From Saccharibacillus sp. JS10 (GTDB lineage Bacteria; Bacillota; Bacilli; Paenibacillales; Paenibacillaceae): a DNA stretch of 64,000 bases. Made by a program: the position numbers and the translations under genes. The stretch lies in the NCBI RefSeq assembly GCF_024436065.1, contig NZ_JANFNS010000005.1, positions 1 through 64,000 of the forward strand, written 5' to 3'. Positions 8,058 to 18,064 of the stretch are shown in pieces. The notes under the pieces are model-generated. The model ran no database searches and was not told the DNA's origin. It was given only the letters and a program-made list of their open reading frames with translations. Every line of letters starts with the position of its first letter. Position 1 is the first letter of the stretch.

Positions 8058-9296
8058 TCAGCGAATCATAATTTTCCCTGTTCCGCCGCACACACTGCAT
8101 GTCTCGTAAAAGAGCCCCGCGCCGCTTTCGCGTATCTTTTTTCGCGTCATTTCAAGCAGTCCAAGCTTTGTCCATCCTACAATATGAGACTGCGTGCGGT
8201 CTTTGCCCAGGTGTTGCTCCAAACTATTTAGAACGCGGGTACGATTTTCTTCTTTTTGCATATCGATAAAATCAACAATCACAATTCCGCCTACGTCGCG
8301 TAACCGAAGCAATCTGGCAATCTCTTTTGCAGCTTCAAGATTGGTCTCGGTCACAGTCGTCTCCAGACTATCATCGGCTCCCGTATATTTTCCAGTATTC
8401 ACATCAACAATCGTTAAGGCTTCGGTCTGATCCCAAATTAATGTACCCCCACCAGGCAACCGAATTTTCCTGCCAAAATCGCGATGAAGTTGATGTTCAA
8501 TCGGGTGTACTTCAAATACAGATGTCGATTCCTGATGCAAAAAGACTCGATGATCAAAATTTGGAAATAGCTGCTCTAAGTAAGATTGAATTCGTTGCTG
8601 CTGAGCAATATCGTTCACGATAATCTCATCGCAGCTTGGATCGAATACATCCCGAATCATACGCTGAGCCAGATCCAACTCCCGATATAATTCTTGAGGA
8701 GCTTCTGCTGCTTCTGCTGTATGGACGATTTGTTTCCACTGACTTCGAAGCTGGTTCAAATCTTCGCCAATCCCTTCATCCGGTCCATTGACCGCTACGG
8801 TACGTATGATCATTCCTTCATCGGGTAAACGCAGCTGCTCCCCAAACATTTTTAACCGATTGCGTTCTGTTTCCGGTTCTATTTTTTTGGAGACGGCTAC
8901 ATAGTCGGATTCGGGCATATATACGATATGGCGACCCGGCAACGAATAATGAGTCGTGACTCTTGCGCCTTTTCCGCCAAGCGGTTCTTTGGTGATTTGT
9001 ACCAATATTTGTTGACCTTTACGTGCAATATGTTCAATCGAAGGTTTTTGAAGAAGCTGCTTTTCCGAAGGAGTAGGGAGCATATCGTCGATATATAAAA
9101 ACGCATTTTTTTTCAGTCCAATATCAACGAAAGCCGCTTGCATGCCTGGTAATACATTGACGATTCGCCCTTTGTAAAAACTACCGGCCGTGCCGTGTTC
9201 TTTAATTTTTTCTGCAGCAAATTCGATCAAACTTCCATGTTCAAGCAATGCGGCTTGCGTCCATTCTCCTTCATTATGTACAATCAATTTTTTCAT
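8058..9296 (-). CDS. rng: Ribonuclease E/G family protein
   Basis: A 412-residue endoribonuclease of the RNase G type, cutting single-stranded RNA in rRNA maturation and mRNA decay. An S1-like RNA-binding region is near the N-terminus (GSFYKGRIVNVLPGMQAAFV, about residues 37-57). The catalytic metal-binding aspartates lie in LTIVDVNTGKYTG and GGIVIVDFIDMQKEENR (about residues 300-345). The C-terminus ends with CSVCGGTGKIM, the zinc-link region. It has no E. coli RNase E-like scaffold tail. AGGAGG lies 6 bases before the ATG. Bacillus subtilis lacks this gene and relies on RNase Y, so its presence points to Paenibacillaceae. Confidence 0.93.
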   Translation of the reverse strand: MKKLIVHNEGEWTQAALLEHGSLIEFAAEKIKEHGTAGSFYKGRIVNVLPGMQAAFVDIGLKKNAFLYIDDMLPTPSEKQLLQKPSIEHIARKGQQILVQITKEPLGGKGARVTTHYSLPGRHIVYMPESDYVAVSKKIEPETERNRLKMFGEQLRLPDEGMIIRTVAVNGPDEGIGEDLNQLRSQWKQIVHTAEAAEAPQELYRELDLAQRMIRDVFDPSCDEIIVNDIAQQQRIQSYLEQLFPNFDHRVFLHQESTSVFEVHPIEHQLHRDFGRKIRLPGGGTLIWDQTEALTIVDVNTGKYTGADDSLETTVTETNLEAAKEIARLLRLRDVGGIVIVDFIDMQKEENRTRVLNSLEQHLGKDRTQSHIVGWTKLGLLEMTRKKIRESGAGLFYETCSVCGGTGKIMIR

Positions 9297-9420
9297 AGGT
9301 CGCCTCCTACGCCCGACTTTTCGTGTTAACGCTTCCTAATCCTATAATAAGTATAACTGGTATGTATTCACTAGACGTAGAATTAAACAAAAAAGTTTCA
9401 TCGTTTTAGATAAACGTAAT

Positions 9421-9452
9421 AAAAGCCCTCTCACTAAAAGTGAAAGGGCTTT
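9421..9452 (-). terminator. Terminator after minD
   Basis: On the minus strand AAAGCCCTTTCACT and its complement form a ~13-bp stem around a short loop, followed by TTTT. It is 15-45 bases after the minD stop and ends the mre-min unit. Confidence 0.85.
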
Positions 9453-9464
9453 GTTGATCGTCAT

Positions 9465-10265
9465 TTACGATTTGCCGCCACCGAAAATACGACGGAACAA
9501 ACTGAAGCGACCTTTTTTTTCATCCAATTGCATCAAAGGTACGGTATCACCTTGAATACGTCTGGAAATATTACGATAAGCGATCGAAGCTTTCGAGTCC
9601 GGATTCATGACTGTAGGCTCACCCGTGTTCGCGGCTTTAATCACCATTTCGTCATCCGGTACGATTCCAAGCAGATCGATATTCAGCACTTGTAGCACTT
9701 CATCCACATCCAGCATTTCGCCGGCTTTGACCATATTCGGACGAATCCGATTGACGACCAATTTGGGCGATCCGATATGTGAACTTTCCAGCAGCCCGAT
9801 CACCCGGTCCGCATCACGTACAGCTGCATTTTCCGGCGTAGTCACCACGATTGCCTGATCGGCACCCGCGATTGCGTTTTTGAAGCCTTGCTCGATTCCC
9901 GCTGGGCAATCGATCAAGACATACTGAAACTCGTTTTTCAGTTCAAGTACGATATCGCGAACTTGCTCTGGAGATAACGCACTTTTATCTTTGGTTTGTG
10001 CAGCCGGAAGCATATACAATTCTTCAAAACGCTTATCTTTCACGAGCGCCTGATGTAAACGGCAACGTCCGTCGGCAACATCGCAAATATCGTAAATGAT
10101 GCGATTTTCCAGTCCCATCACGACATCAAGGTTGCGAAGCCCGATATCTGTATCCACCAGACATACTTTTTTGCCGAGTAATGCTAGCGCAGTTCCGATA
10201 TTGGCTGTGGTCGTCGTTTTGCCGACGCCGCCTTTTCCCGAAGTGACGACTATAGCCTCTCCCAT
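9465..10265 (-). CDS. minD: Septum site-determining ATPase MinD
   Basis: A 266-residue ParA/MinD ATPase that recruits MinC to the membrane and blocks division near the poles. It has the deviant Walker A motif GKGGVGKTTTTANIG at residues 10-24, DTDIGLRNLDVV, and a C-terminal amphipathic helix for membrane binding (RFSLFRRIFGGGKS). It follows minC with a 3-base gap. Confidence 0.97.
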   Translation of the reverse strand: MGEAIVVTSGKGGVGKTTTTANIGTALALLGKKVCLVDTDIGLRNLDVVMGLENRIIYDICDVADGRCRLHQALVKDKRFEELYMLPAAQTKDKSALSPEQVRDIVLELKNEFQYVLIDCPAGIEQGFKNAIAGADQAIVVTTPENAAVRDADRVIGLLESSHIGSPKLVVNRIRPNMVKAGEMLDVDEVLQVLNIDLLGIVPDDEMVIKAANTGEPTVMNPDSKASIAYRNISRRIQGDTVPLMQLDEKKGRFSLFRRIFGGGKS

Positions 10266-10268
10266 CTT

Positions 10269-10955
10269 CTACACTCCTTTGAACACATTCAGATCCCGGC
10301 GAAGCCGGGCGATATTCGCCATCTTGTCAATCTGCATCTGCCCGTCTTGGAGATAAGCAAACTCCATCTGCGTTTCATGCGGATGAGCGCTGCTTTCTTC
10401 TGCATGATCAGGCGGACGACTGATGACTTCGGCGATTCGTAATTGTGTCGGTGCCAGATAAGAAGCTCCAACGATCGCATGCTCGCTACCTTCCGAACCG
10501 GCATGAGCCATTCCGCGCAGTGCTCCGAGAATATAGATGTCTCCGGTACATACAATAGAGCCGCCCGGATTTACATCGCCTAAAAATAGCAGGTTACCGT
10601 CATGCCGGAGCACCTGTCCGGAACGGACCATGCCGCTTATGGTCGTAATTGGAGTACGCAGTACCGCATTTTCACGCAGCTCGGTCGATTTGGAGCCTTC
10701 AATTGAGCGAACCAATAGATTACGTTTACTTCGCATTACATCTAAAATTTGCAACTTTTGCTCATCCGACAAATCACGACTTCCGAATTGTATATCGATT
10801 GCCACAAGTGGACCACTTAAAATAGTTTGATGACTATGCTCCAACATTTCTTGAAGCTCATTTAACAGGTCATCAAAAGGAATGGTTTCGTCTAAACGAA
10901 ATACAAGACCTTCTTTTGTCCCTTTGATTGTCACGAGATTGCGCTTGATGGACAT
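10269..10955 (-). CDS. minC: Septum site-determining protein MinC
   Basis: A 228-residue FtsZ-assembly inhibitor partnered with MinD. The N-terminal domain (KRNLVTIKGTKEGLVFRLDE) is followed by the C-terminal beta-helix (VLRHDGNLLFLGDVNPGGSI, GDIYILGALRGMAHAG) that binds MinD. The start at 10955 follows an AAGGGGGAG RBS. Downstream of mreD, upstream of minD. Confidence 0.95.
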   Translation of the reverse strand: MSIKRNLVTIKGTKEGLVFRLDETIPFDDLLNELQEMLEHSHQTILSGPLVAIDIQFGSRDLSDEQKLQILDVMRSKRNLLVRSIEGSKSTELRENAVLRTPITTISGMVRSGQVLRHDGNLLFLGDVNPGGSIVCTGDIYILGALRGMAHAGSEGSEHAIVGASYLAPTQLRIAEVISRPPDHAEESSAHPHETQMEFAYLQDGQMQIDKMANIARLRRDLNVFKGV

Positions 10956-11037
10956 CTCCCCCGCTCCCCCTTCAACTTGAATGTTTCGAGAAGAAGGTTC
11001 CTTTCTCCTGCACAACTTGCATAAAAGTTACCGCAAC

Positions 11038-11568
11038 TTACTCGTTGTCTTTCTTTTTCACACGAAGCGGCATCTTATCAAATTGCCGACGAATCGGTAC
11101 ATAGATGATTAACGCAAATGTGAGTCGGAATAACAGGTCAGGAATCATGTATTGAATCAAAGCCCAATCATAGGTCTGTTCATTAAAATTAAAGACCGTA
11201 TAAATGCCGAACAGCATATTGTCCAAAATGAAACTTCCTAACATCACGACCGTAAGCATAACGGGAAGCGGTGCTTTGGGAAGTTGGAAAATCAGACCTA
11301 ATACGTAAGCCGTGAAGCCCATCGTAAACGAGTATGGACCAAGCATCGCGCCATAATAAACGACGTCATGCAGCATCCCGAATACGGCGCCAAGTACCAT
11401 CCCGGCATAACGGTGACGGTACACGGCAACGAATAGTACACACACAAAGACCAAGTTCGGCATCAAATGCGGAATCCAAGCTTTAGGCAAAAACCATGGC
11501 AGAACACTGCCTTCGATCAGAAACAAAACAAAAAGCAGCAGGACGAGGATCTGTTTGCGCCATGTCAT
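11038..11568 (-). CDS. mreD: Rod shape-determining protein MreD
   Basis: A 176-residue membrane protein with about five or six hydrophobic segments (ILVLLLFVLFLIEGSVLPWF at the N-terminus). It belongs to the MreB-MreC-MreD elongasome that guides lateral wall synthesis. Its ATG overlaps the mreC stop by four bases (ATGA), indicating coupling. Confidence 0.93.
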   Translation of the reverse strand: MTWRKQILVLLLFVLFLIEGSVLPWFLPKAWIPHLMPNLVFVCVLFVAVYRHRYAGMVLGAVFGMLHDVVYYGAMLGPYSFTMGFTAYVLGLIFQLPKAPLPVMLTVVMLGSFILDNMLFGIYTVFNFNEQTYDWALIQYMIPDLLFRLTFALIIYVPIRRQFDKMPLRVKKKDNE

Positions 11569-12467
11569 TGCGCACCGTCTCCTGTATTCGGATCAACTCC
11601 CGGAATCACGACGAACAGTTCTTTCCATTCGACAAAGCTTGCGGAAGGAAGAATCTTAGCTGTCGAAGTCAAACCGAATTCACTAGGAACGATGTCTCTG
11701 ACTTTACCTAAAACGATTCCTGCCGGGAACACGCCGCCGCTACCTGAAGTCACGACAATATCGTTGACTTCGATCTTCTCTTTATTCGGATCATTGTTGT
11801 TAATCCCCGACATCAAAAGACGATTTTGCTTTTTGTCATAATTTTCTACAATACCGAATGTGCCGTCTTTGCCTGTCACTGTAGCCGCAATTGAATAACT
11901 GTCAGGTGAGGTCAAACTCAGAGAAGTGATCAACTGCACCGTCGATGTATACTCGGTAGTGGTACTAATGATACCGACCATCCCTTCGATACTGGTGACT
12001 GCCATTCCGACTTCTACCCCATCTTTAGCTCCAACATCGATATTGACTGTAGGATTATTCACGTCTTCATTAACGGAAACGACATGGGAAAACCGATAAT
12101 ATTTATTGGAGTTCCTTTTTTGTGTTTCTGTGAATTCCAAATCTTTTTGCAACTGATCATTTTTGTTTTTCAAAGTTCGATAATCGATCAACTGACGTTG
12201 AAGTTCAGCAACCTGAATCCGATAATTATCGTTTTCTTCGTAGACACTGTTCAAATCAGAAATATCTTCGAAAAATCCCGAAACAGCTTGTGTCGGTTTG
12301 TTAACGATCCGTTGCGTAAAGCCAACCGTGTCTTTAACGAATTTCTCGGGCCAAGTCAATCCAACTCGATCACCAAGCGTCACGCCCATGAGCGCAACGA
12401 AAAGTACGATTACGATCAGCAAAATAAATAATTTGCGATTTCCGAGCGTTCTAAACAGTTCGAACAC
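11565..12467 (-). CDS. mreC: Rod shape-determining protein MreC
   Basis: A 300-residue bitopic protein: one N-terminal transmembrane helix (LFILLIVIVLFVALMGVTLG), a coiled coil (about residues 70-110, SVYEENDNYRIQVAELQRQL) and a beta-rich extracytoplasmic domain. It organises cell wall enzymes along the MreB filaments. The predicted start is GTG with only a weak RBS, so the exact N-terminus is less certain. Confidence 0.94.
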   Translation of the reverse strand: MFELFRTLGNRKLFILLIVIVLFVALMGVTLGDRVGLTWPEKFVKDTVGFTQRIVNKPTQAVSGFFEDISDLNSVYEENDNYRIQVAELQRQLIDYRTLKNKNDQLQKDLEFTETQKRNSNKYYRFSHVVSVNEDVNNPTVNIDVGAKDGVEVGMAVTSIEGMVGIISTTTEYTSTVQLITSLSLTSPDSYSIAATVTGKDGTFGIVENYDKKQNRLLMSGINNNDPNKEKIEVNDIVVTSGSGGVFPAGIVLGKVRDIVPSEFGLTSTAKILPSASFVEWKELFVVIPGVDPNTGDGAQ

Positions 12468-12511
12468 CTTCTAACATGGGTGAATGATTCATCAAGATGC
12501 ACACCTTTCGT

Positions 12512-13525
12512 TTAGCCGCGTTTGGAACGGGACTTGAATAGGTGGATATTATCGAGTGCGCGACCTGTACCGATTGCGACACAATCCAGTGGATTTTCAG
12601 CTACGATAACCGGCATTCCCGTTTCGCCTGCAAGTAGTTTATCCAGATTGCGCAGCAAAGCGCCGCCGCCTGTCAATACAATACCGCGATCCATGATATC
12701 GGCTGCCAATTCTGGCGGGCATTTTTCCAAAGTCACTTTTACCGCTTCAACGATCGAACTTACGGTATCTGCCAAAGCTTCTGTGATTTCATGTGCAGTG
12801 ATAGAGATTGTTTTCGGAAGACCTGTCACGAGATCGCGACCGCGAATTTCGATGGTTTCTGGCGACTCCATTTGGATCGCAGAACCGATCTCCATTTTCA
12901 ACATTTCCGATGTACGTTCACCAATCATCAGATTGTATTGGCGTTTTACGTATTGAATGATAGACTCATCCATTTCGTCGCCTGCAACGCGTACCGAACG
13001 AGCGGTAACGATACCACCAAGCGAAATTACGGCAACTTCAGTTGTACCGCCGCCGATATCAACAACCATGCTACCTGTAGGTTCCCATACCGGAAGATCT
13101 GCACCAATTGCGGCTGCAAACGGTTCTTCAATGGTATAAGCTTCACGCGCACCGGCTTGTTTGGTTGCATCTTCAACCGCACGTTGTTCAACCGCTGTAA
13201 TTCCCGAAGGAACGCATACCATAACGTTCGGATGACGTTGGAACATCGAGCGTTTTTTCTGCGCTTGGTTGATGAAGTATTTAAGCATCGTTGCTGTTGT
13301 ATCGAAATCGGCAATAACGCCGTCTTTCATTGGACGAATCGCACGGATATTCCCTGGTGTACGACCGATCATTTTTTTGGCATCTTCACCAACAGCCTCG
13401 ATTGTTTTGGTATCGGTGCGCAACGCGACAACCGAAGGTTCTCTTACTACAATGCCTTTTCCTCGTACATATACCAGTGTGTTTGCAGTTCCCAAATCGA
13501 TACCTAGATCTTTATTGCCCATCAT
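12512..13525 (-). CDS. mreB: Rod shape-determining protein MreB
   Basis: A 337-residue bacterial actin. The N-terminal phosphate-1 motif [11 protein letters not shown], the phosphate-2 motif [20 protein letters not shown] (about residue 158) and the adenosine motif [18 protein letters not shown] are all present. It forms membrane filaments that set rod shape. It heads the mreB-mreC-mreD-minC-minD series, after radC. Confidence 0.98.
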   Translation of the reverse strand: MMGNKDLGIDLGTANTLVYVRGKGIVVREPSVVALRTDTKTIEAVGEDAKKMIGRTPGNIRAIRPMKDGVIADFDTTATMLKYFINQAQKKRSMFQRHPNVMVCVPSGITAVEQRAVEDATKQAGAREAYTIEEPFAAAIGADLPVWEPTGSMVVDIGGGTTEVAVISLGGIVTARSVRVAGDEMDESIIQYVKRQYNLMIGERTSEMLKMEIGSAIQMESPETIEIRGRDLVTGLPKTISITAHEITEALADTVSSIVEAVKVTLEKCPPELAADIMDRGIVLTGGGALLRNLDKLLAGETGMPVIVAENPLDCVAIGTGRALDNIHLFKSRSKRG

Positions 13526-13574
13526 TTTCTTTTAACTCCCTTTCTCATTCAAATTCAATTTTCGTTGTGTTATT

Positions 13575-14264
13575 TCACATCAAACCTTGTTCTTTTAGAC
13601 TGATAAATCGACCGTCGCCGACGACGATATGATCCAACACATCGATTCCTACGATCTGCCCAGCTTCGACTAATCGTTTGGTAATCGCAAGATCTTCCGG
13701 GCTCGGCGTAGGATCACCGCTTGGATGATTATGCGCACAGACAATCGAAGCGCTGCTGTACTTAATCGCGGCGCGAAAAACTTCGCGAGGATGCACAATC
13801 GACGCATTTAAACTTCCGATCGACAACGTTTCTTGTGCAATCACGACATTTTTCGTATTTAGAAAAAGACAAACGAAATGTTCTTTTTGAAGATATCTGA
13901 GCTGTTCTGTCAACAATTCTGCCGCATCTTTTGGGCTACGAATCGTCACGGATTCACTCAAACGTGAGGCCACTATGCGCCGCCCCAGTTCCATCGCCGC
14001 TTTCAATTGAAGGGCTTTTGCTGGGCCTATGCCCTTGATTTCGATTAATTCTTCGATCCCGTAGTCTGCAAGACCGCGAAGACCTCCGGATTGTCCCAAT
14101 ATACGCTGAGCGATCATAATCGCAGACTCACTATGTGTACCAGTTCGAAGTAAAATCGCAAGTAGTTCGGCATGGCTAAGCGCCTGCGCCCCGTACTTCA
14201 ACATTCGTTCTCTCGGTCGTTCTTCACGTGGAAGATCGCGAAGCATAATAGTAGAAGTTTCCAT
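13575..14264 (-). CDS. radC: RadC family protein (JAMM domain)
   Basis: A 229-residue RadC/YsxA protein. The N-terminal part has a helix-hairpin-helix-like segment (IEELIEIKGIGPAKALQLKA) and the C-terminal part the JAMM metal-binding motif HNHPSGDPTPSPEDL with the upstream catalytic glutamate region (HPREVFRAAI). The family was once linked to DNA repair but its actual activity is unclear. It is between maf and mreB as in Bacillus. Confidence 0.93.
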   Translation of the reverse strand: METSTIMLRDLPREERPRERMLKYGAQALSHAELLAILLRTGTHSESAIMIAQRILGQSGGLRGLADYGIEELIEIKGIGPAKALQLKAAMELGRRIVASRLSESVTIRSPKDAAELLTEQLRYLQKEHFVCLFLNTKNVVIAQETLSIGSLNASIVHPREVFRAAIKYSSASIVCAHNHPSGDPTPSPEDLAITKRLVEAGQIVGIDVLDHIVVGDGRFISLKEQGLM

Positions 14265-14487
14265 ATAGCAGTCGTCCCTTCGAAATGGAACGCCGCTTCC
14301 GTGTTCAACTTGTGTATTCGATCATGGCAGGATCGGGACATGCGCTTGTTCAACTCAAAAACGGCAGCACCGATTTGCCCCTTTTAAACAATACCAGCTA
14401 AAAGCGGCTTGTCAACCTGAAGCCTATGCACCGTATCAATCCACGACTATGGTCTGATTTTCAACACGAAAGCTATGTAACTTTGTC

Positions 14488-14496
14488 ATTATAGCA
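14488..14496 (-). promoter_or_regulatory. Extended -10 promoter for radC-mre-min
   Basis: On the minus strand TGCTATAAT (a TGn extended -10 with a perfect TATAAT) lies in the 276-base gap between maf and radC, about 220 bases before the radC start. No good -35 box is seen at 17 bases, as is usual for extended -10 promoters. The rest of the gap holds no gene. Confidence 0.5.
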
Positions 14497-14540
14497 CGCT
14501 CGTCGCTTGCAATCGAGTCGAGTCAAAAGAACCGAAAGGT

Positions 14541-15161
14541 TTAGAGAATTTTGCTCGCTGTAGATAACGCATGAATACCGAATTGTTGTAACATCTGATA
14601 CAGCAATCCGATCGGCAGTCCGACAATCGTATGATAATCGCCTTCGATTTTTTCAACAAATACCGCACCTAGCCCTTGAACGGCATAAGAACCGGCTTTG
14701 TCCATTGGCTCACCGCCAGCAATATACGCTTCGATCTCGTATTCATGAAGAATACGCATCGTTACATTCGCTTGACTGAATTGGCATAATTCCTGTTGAT
14801 TTGCAAGATCGATACAAGCTACTCCGGTATACACTTGATGCGTACTTCCAGATAACAGATTTAACATACGCTTTGCATCATTCGCATCTTTCGGCTTGCC
14901 TAACACAACTCCATCTTGTACCACAATCGTGTCGCTTCCAATCACAATTGCATCTTGGGAACTAGGTTGAGTATCCGAAATAATCGCTCGTGCTTTGCGT
15001 AAAGCCAGCTCTTGTACAATTTGCTGAGGTGTCCAGTGATCCGGTACGCTTTCGTCGGTATCACTAGCGTTCACTTCAAAAGGTATATTCAAAAGCGAGA
15101 GCAGCTCTCGTCTTCTTGGAGAACTCGAAGCGAGAATCAATCGCTTTGGATCTGTACTCAT
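14541..15161 (-). CDS. maf: Maf nucleotide pyrophosphatase
   Basis: A 206-residue Maf/HAM1-like nucleoside triphosphate pyrophosphatase, a house-cleaning enzyme also linked to septum formation. The signature LASSSPRRRELL is at residues 10-21, followed by ASDTDE and GSDTIVV with its conserved acidic residues. AAAGGAGG precedes the ATG. Confidence 0.95.
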   Translation of the reverse strand: MSTDPKRLILASSSPRRRELLSLLNIPFEVNASDTDESVPDHWTPQQIVQELALRKARAIISDTQPSSQDAIVIGSDTIVVQDGVVLGKPKDANDAKRMLNLLSGSTHQVYTGVACIDLANQQELCQFSQANVTMRILHEYEIEAYIAGGEPMDKAGSYAVQGLGAVFVEKIEGDYHTIVGLPIGLLYQMLQQFGIHALSTASKIL

Positions 15162-15244
15162 GTCTTACGTTCCTCCTTTGTCCATCAACCCTTCATCATT
15201 ATAAATGAACGATTCCACCGTCTCAAGCTTCCTTGATCCCTTAC

Positions 15245-15287
15245 AAAAAAATCCGTTCTCGCCTTGTACGCCGAGAACGGATTTTTG
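15245..15287 (-). terminator. Terminator after murC
   Basis: On the minus strand AAATCCGTTCTCG pairs with CGAGAACGGATTT around a 10-base loop and runs into TTTTTTT. It is 5 bases after the murC stop. An AT-run on the other side makes it potentially bidirectional. Confidence 0.9.
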
Positions 15288-15291
15288 AAAA

Positions 15292-16683
15292 TTATAGACT
15301 GAGTTTATTCCAATCTTCAGCGACTTGGTGCGAAACTTTCCAAATATCGCCCGCTCCCATTGTAATCACTAAATCTCCTTCTCCGATCGCCGTAGACAAG
15401 TAATTGAGCACTTCTTGCTGCGTCGCCAAATATTTAGCGTTAGGATTACTATTTTGCTGAATCAGTTCAGTCAATGAAGACGAATGAACGCCTTCGATCG
15501 GTTGCTCACCAGCAGGCGAATAAATATCGACGATGATCGCTTCGTCTGCATCCGAGAAAGCTCGACTAAACGCATCTAGCAAGAAGAACGTACGCGTATA
15601 CCGTTGAGGTTGGAAAATTGCCACAATTCGTTTGCCTGTCGATTTAGCTGCACGCAGTGTAGCTTCAATCTCGGTTGGGTGATGCGCATAATCGTCAACG
15701 ACGAGTACACCCGACGTATCGGCAAGCACTTGGAAACGACGTTTGGCTCCGTGGAATTTCGACAGCCCAATCGCCGCTTCTTCGAACGGAATTCCGCTTT
15801 TCAAACAAGCAATCAAAGCAGCCGTAGCGTTGTAGACATTGTATTTACCCGGGACAAACAGATTCACTCTACCCAGCTCCACACCTTCGGTGCTGAGTGT
15901 GAACGACGCACGGCGGTCTCCCAGCTCGATGTCCGAAATACGATAATCCGCATCTTCGCCCATGCCGTAAGTCACAAGTTTGCAAGACAACTTCGGCATC
16001 ATTTCGCGTAAGTTCTCGTCGTCTCCGCATACAATCGCGCAGCCGTCTTCGCGAGTCTGATTCAAAAATTGAACGTAAGCTTCTTTGATTTTTTCAAAGC
16101 TGCCTTCGTAATTTTCCAAATGATCGGCTTCGATATTCGTCACGATGCTGATATAAGGGTGATACTGCAAAAACGTACCGTCGCTCTCATCCGCTTCTGC
16201 GACCACAAAATCGCTTTTGCCTGCTTTGGCGTTCGTTCCGAAACCAACAATCTCGCCGCCGATAATATACGTCGGATCTGTCCCGCATTCTTCCATTGCA
16301 AGTGCCGTCATCGACGACGTTGTCGTTTTGCCGTGCGCACCTGCAACTGCAATTCCTTGACGTTCGTTCAGAAGACGAGCCAACATTTGCGAACGGTGAA
16401 TCGTCGGAATCCCAAGGCGAAGAGCTTCGACTCTCTCTACATTATCTTCCGGCAGTGCTGTCGAATACACGACAGTATCGGCTCCTGTTACATATTCAGC
16501 TCGGTGCCCATAGTGAATCTCTGCACCTTCTTCAACCAATCTTTTGGTAAGGCTTTGTTCCGCAACATCGGAACCTGTAATTTTGTAACCCATTTCTAGC
16601 AAAACTCGGGCAATTGCACTCATGCCGTAACCGCCGATGCCGATGAAATGGATGTGTTCGTTGTTTTTCATAAGGGGTTTCAC
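15292..16683 (-). CDS. murC: UDP-N-acetylmuramate--L-alanine ligase
   Basis: A ~463-residue Mur ligase that adds L-alanine to UDP-MurNAc, the first step of the peptidoglycan stem peptide. The Rossmann segment IHFIGIGGYGMSAIA and the ATP-binding loop AGAHGKTTTSSM (about residue 113) are clear. I take the GTG at 16683 as start because it overlaps the folC stop as GTGA, a typical coupled arrangement; an ATG five codons later is the alternative. In B. subtilis murC is not at this site; here it sits between folC and maf. Confidence 0.95.
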   Translation of the reverse strand: MKPLMKNNEHIHFIGIGGYGMSAIARVLLEMGYKITGSDVAEQSLTKRLVEEGAEIHYGHRAEYVTGADTVVYSTALPEDNVERVEALRLGIPTIHRSQMLARLLNERQGIAVAGAHGKTTTSSMTALAMEECGTDPTYIIGGEIVGFGTNAKAGKSDFVVAEADESDGTFLQYHPYISIVTNIEADHLENYEGSFEKIKEAYVQFLNQTREDGCAIVCGDDENLREMMPKLSCKLVTYGMGEDADYRISDIELGDRRASFTLSTEGVELGRVNLFVPGKYNVYNATAALIACLKSGIPFEEAAIGLSKFHGAKRRFQVLADTSGVLVVDDYAHHPTEIEATLRAAKSTGKRIVAIFQPQRYTRTFFLLDAFSRAFSDADEAIIVDIYSPAGEQPIEGVHSSSLTELIQQNSNPNAKYLATQQEVLNYLSTAIGEGDLVITMGAGDIWKVSHQVAEDWNKLSL

Positions 16684-18053
16684 CAACCTTTCTCAGAATC
16701 GGCCTGGTGCAGCAATTGCGCACGCACGTCGGAAATTAAATAAAGCGTTCCAGAGATAACTCCAAGGTCATCCGGTCCAATTAATGTTTTAAATTCGGTC
16801 AAAGCTTTTTGCCAATCCGGTTGCACGGTAATTTGAAGATGGTCTTTGGCATAAATTGAACGTAAGCCTTCTACAATCTCTGCCAAAGCGTAAGCGTCCA
16901 TTTTTTTACGGAAATCCGGTTCAGTCAAAATCAATTCGTCAACCAAAGGCAAAATATGCTTCAAATAGTCTTCATGGCTTTTGGTCGATAACATCCCCAT
17001 CATGAGTACAATTTTCTTTGCCTGCCAATCGTGACTCAAACTTTGCGCCAAAGCGGCAGCCCCTTCAGGATTATGCGCGCCATCGATCAAAATACGCGGT
17101 GTATGCTGAACAAGCTCCATTCGTCCCGCCCAAAATGTCGATCTGAACCCTTCAATAATCTTATCATCTTCAAGCTGAAAAGCCATATATTGACGCAACA
17201 CTTCAAGCGCCATAAAAGCACCTGCCGCATTTTCTAATTGATATTCGCCACGCAGCGAAATCGATAGATCGAACTCACGGAAAGGGCCTTGGAAATGCAG
17301 CTTTTGCATAGGATCGTCAGTCTGTACTTTTTGGAAAAAGAACTTTTCGCCTGCCGCATAACACGAACTGTTGCGCGAAGCAGCGGTCTGCTTGATGATG
17401 TTCAAAGCTTCGGGTTGGCTAACGCTTGTCACAACTGGAACTCCCGGCTTGATAATGCCCGCTTTCTCGGTCGCAATCTTCTCTAACGTATCGCCGAGAA
17501 TATCCATATGGTCGTGACCTACATTCGTGATAACCGACAATACAGGGTTCACGATATTCGTCACGTCCATACGTCCACCTAGCCCTGTTTCCCAAATGAC
17601 GACATCCGGGAAGCATACGTCCGCGTAATACAAAATCGCAAGCGCCGTCGAGACTTCGAACATCGTGGGCGAACCCATCTCTGTCGCTGCAAGTTGCTTC
17701 ACTACCGGGCGCAGCCGATTCGATAATTCGAGCAGCGTCTCATCTGGAATATCTTCACCGTTGTACTGAAAACGATTCGTAAACTTCGTGATAAAAGGAG
17801 ACGTAAACGTCCCGACATCATACCCGTTATGAATCAATACACTTGTCAAAAACGCGCAGGTGGAACCTTTGCCGTTCGTTCCTGCCACATGTACGAATTT
17901 CAGACGTCGGTGCGGATGACCGAAATGTTCCATCAGCGCTTCGATTCGTTCAAGCCCCGGACGAATGCCAAAAGGAATCAATCCGTTGATCCAATCCACC
18001 GCTTCGGCATAAGAAGTTAGAGGCGCGATCGCGCCTCGTTCATTGTTTTCCAT
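16680..18053 (-). CDS. folC: Folylpolyglutamate synthase / dihydrofolate synthase
   Basis: A 457-residue Mur-ligase-fold enzyme that adds glutamate to folates (and to dihydropteroate). The P-loop is VAGTNGKGSTCAFL (about residue 57), followed by FTSPFITKFTNRF and the C-terminal RILIDGAHNPEGAAAL. It follows valS with an 11-base gap and overlaps murC by four bases. Confidence 0.96.
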   Translation of the reverse strand: MENNERGAIAPLTSYAEAVDWINGLIPFGIRPGLERIEALMEHFGHPHRRLKFVHVAGTNGKGSTCAFLTSVLIHNGYDVGTFTSPFITKFTNRFQYNGEDIPDETLLELSNRLRPVVKQLAATEMGSPTMFEVSTALAILYYADVCFPDVVIWETGLGGRMDVTNIVNPVLSVITNVGHDHMDILGDTLEKIATEKAGIIKPGVPVVTSVSQPEALNIIKQTAASRNSSCYAAGEKFFFQKVQTDDPMQKLHFQGPFREFDLSISLRGEYQLENAAGAFMALEVLRQYMAFQLEDDKIIEGFRSTFWAGRMELVQHTPRILIDGAHNPEGAAALAQSLSHDWQAKKIVLMMGMLSTKSHEDYLKHILPLVDELILTEPDFRKKMDAYALAEIVEGLRSIYAKDHLQITVQPDWQKALTEFKTLIGPDDLGVISGTLYLISDVRAQLLHQADSEKGW

Positions 18054-18064
18054 CTGAAATCCCC

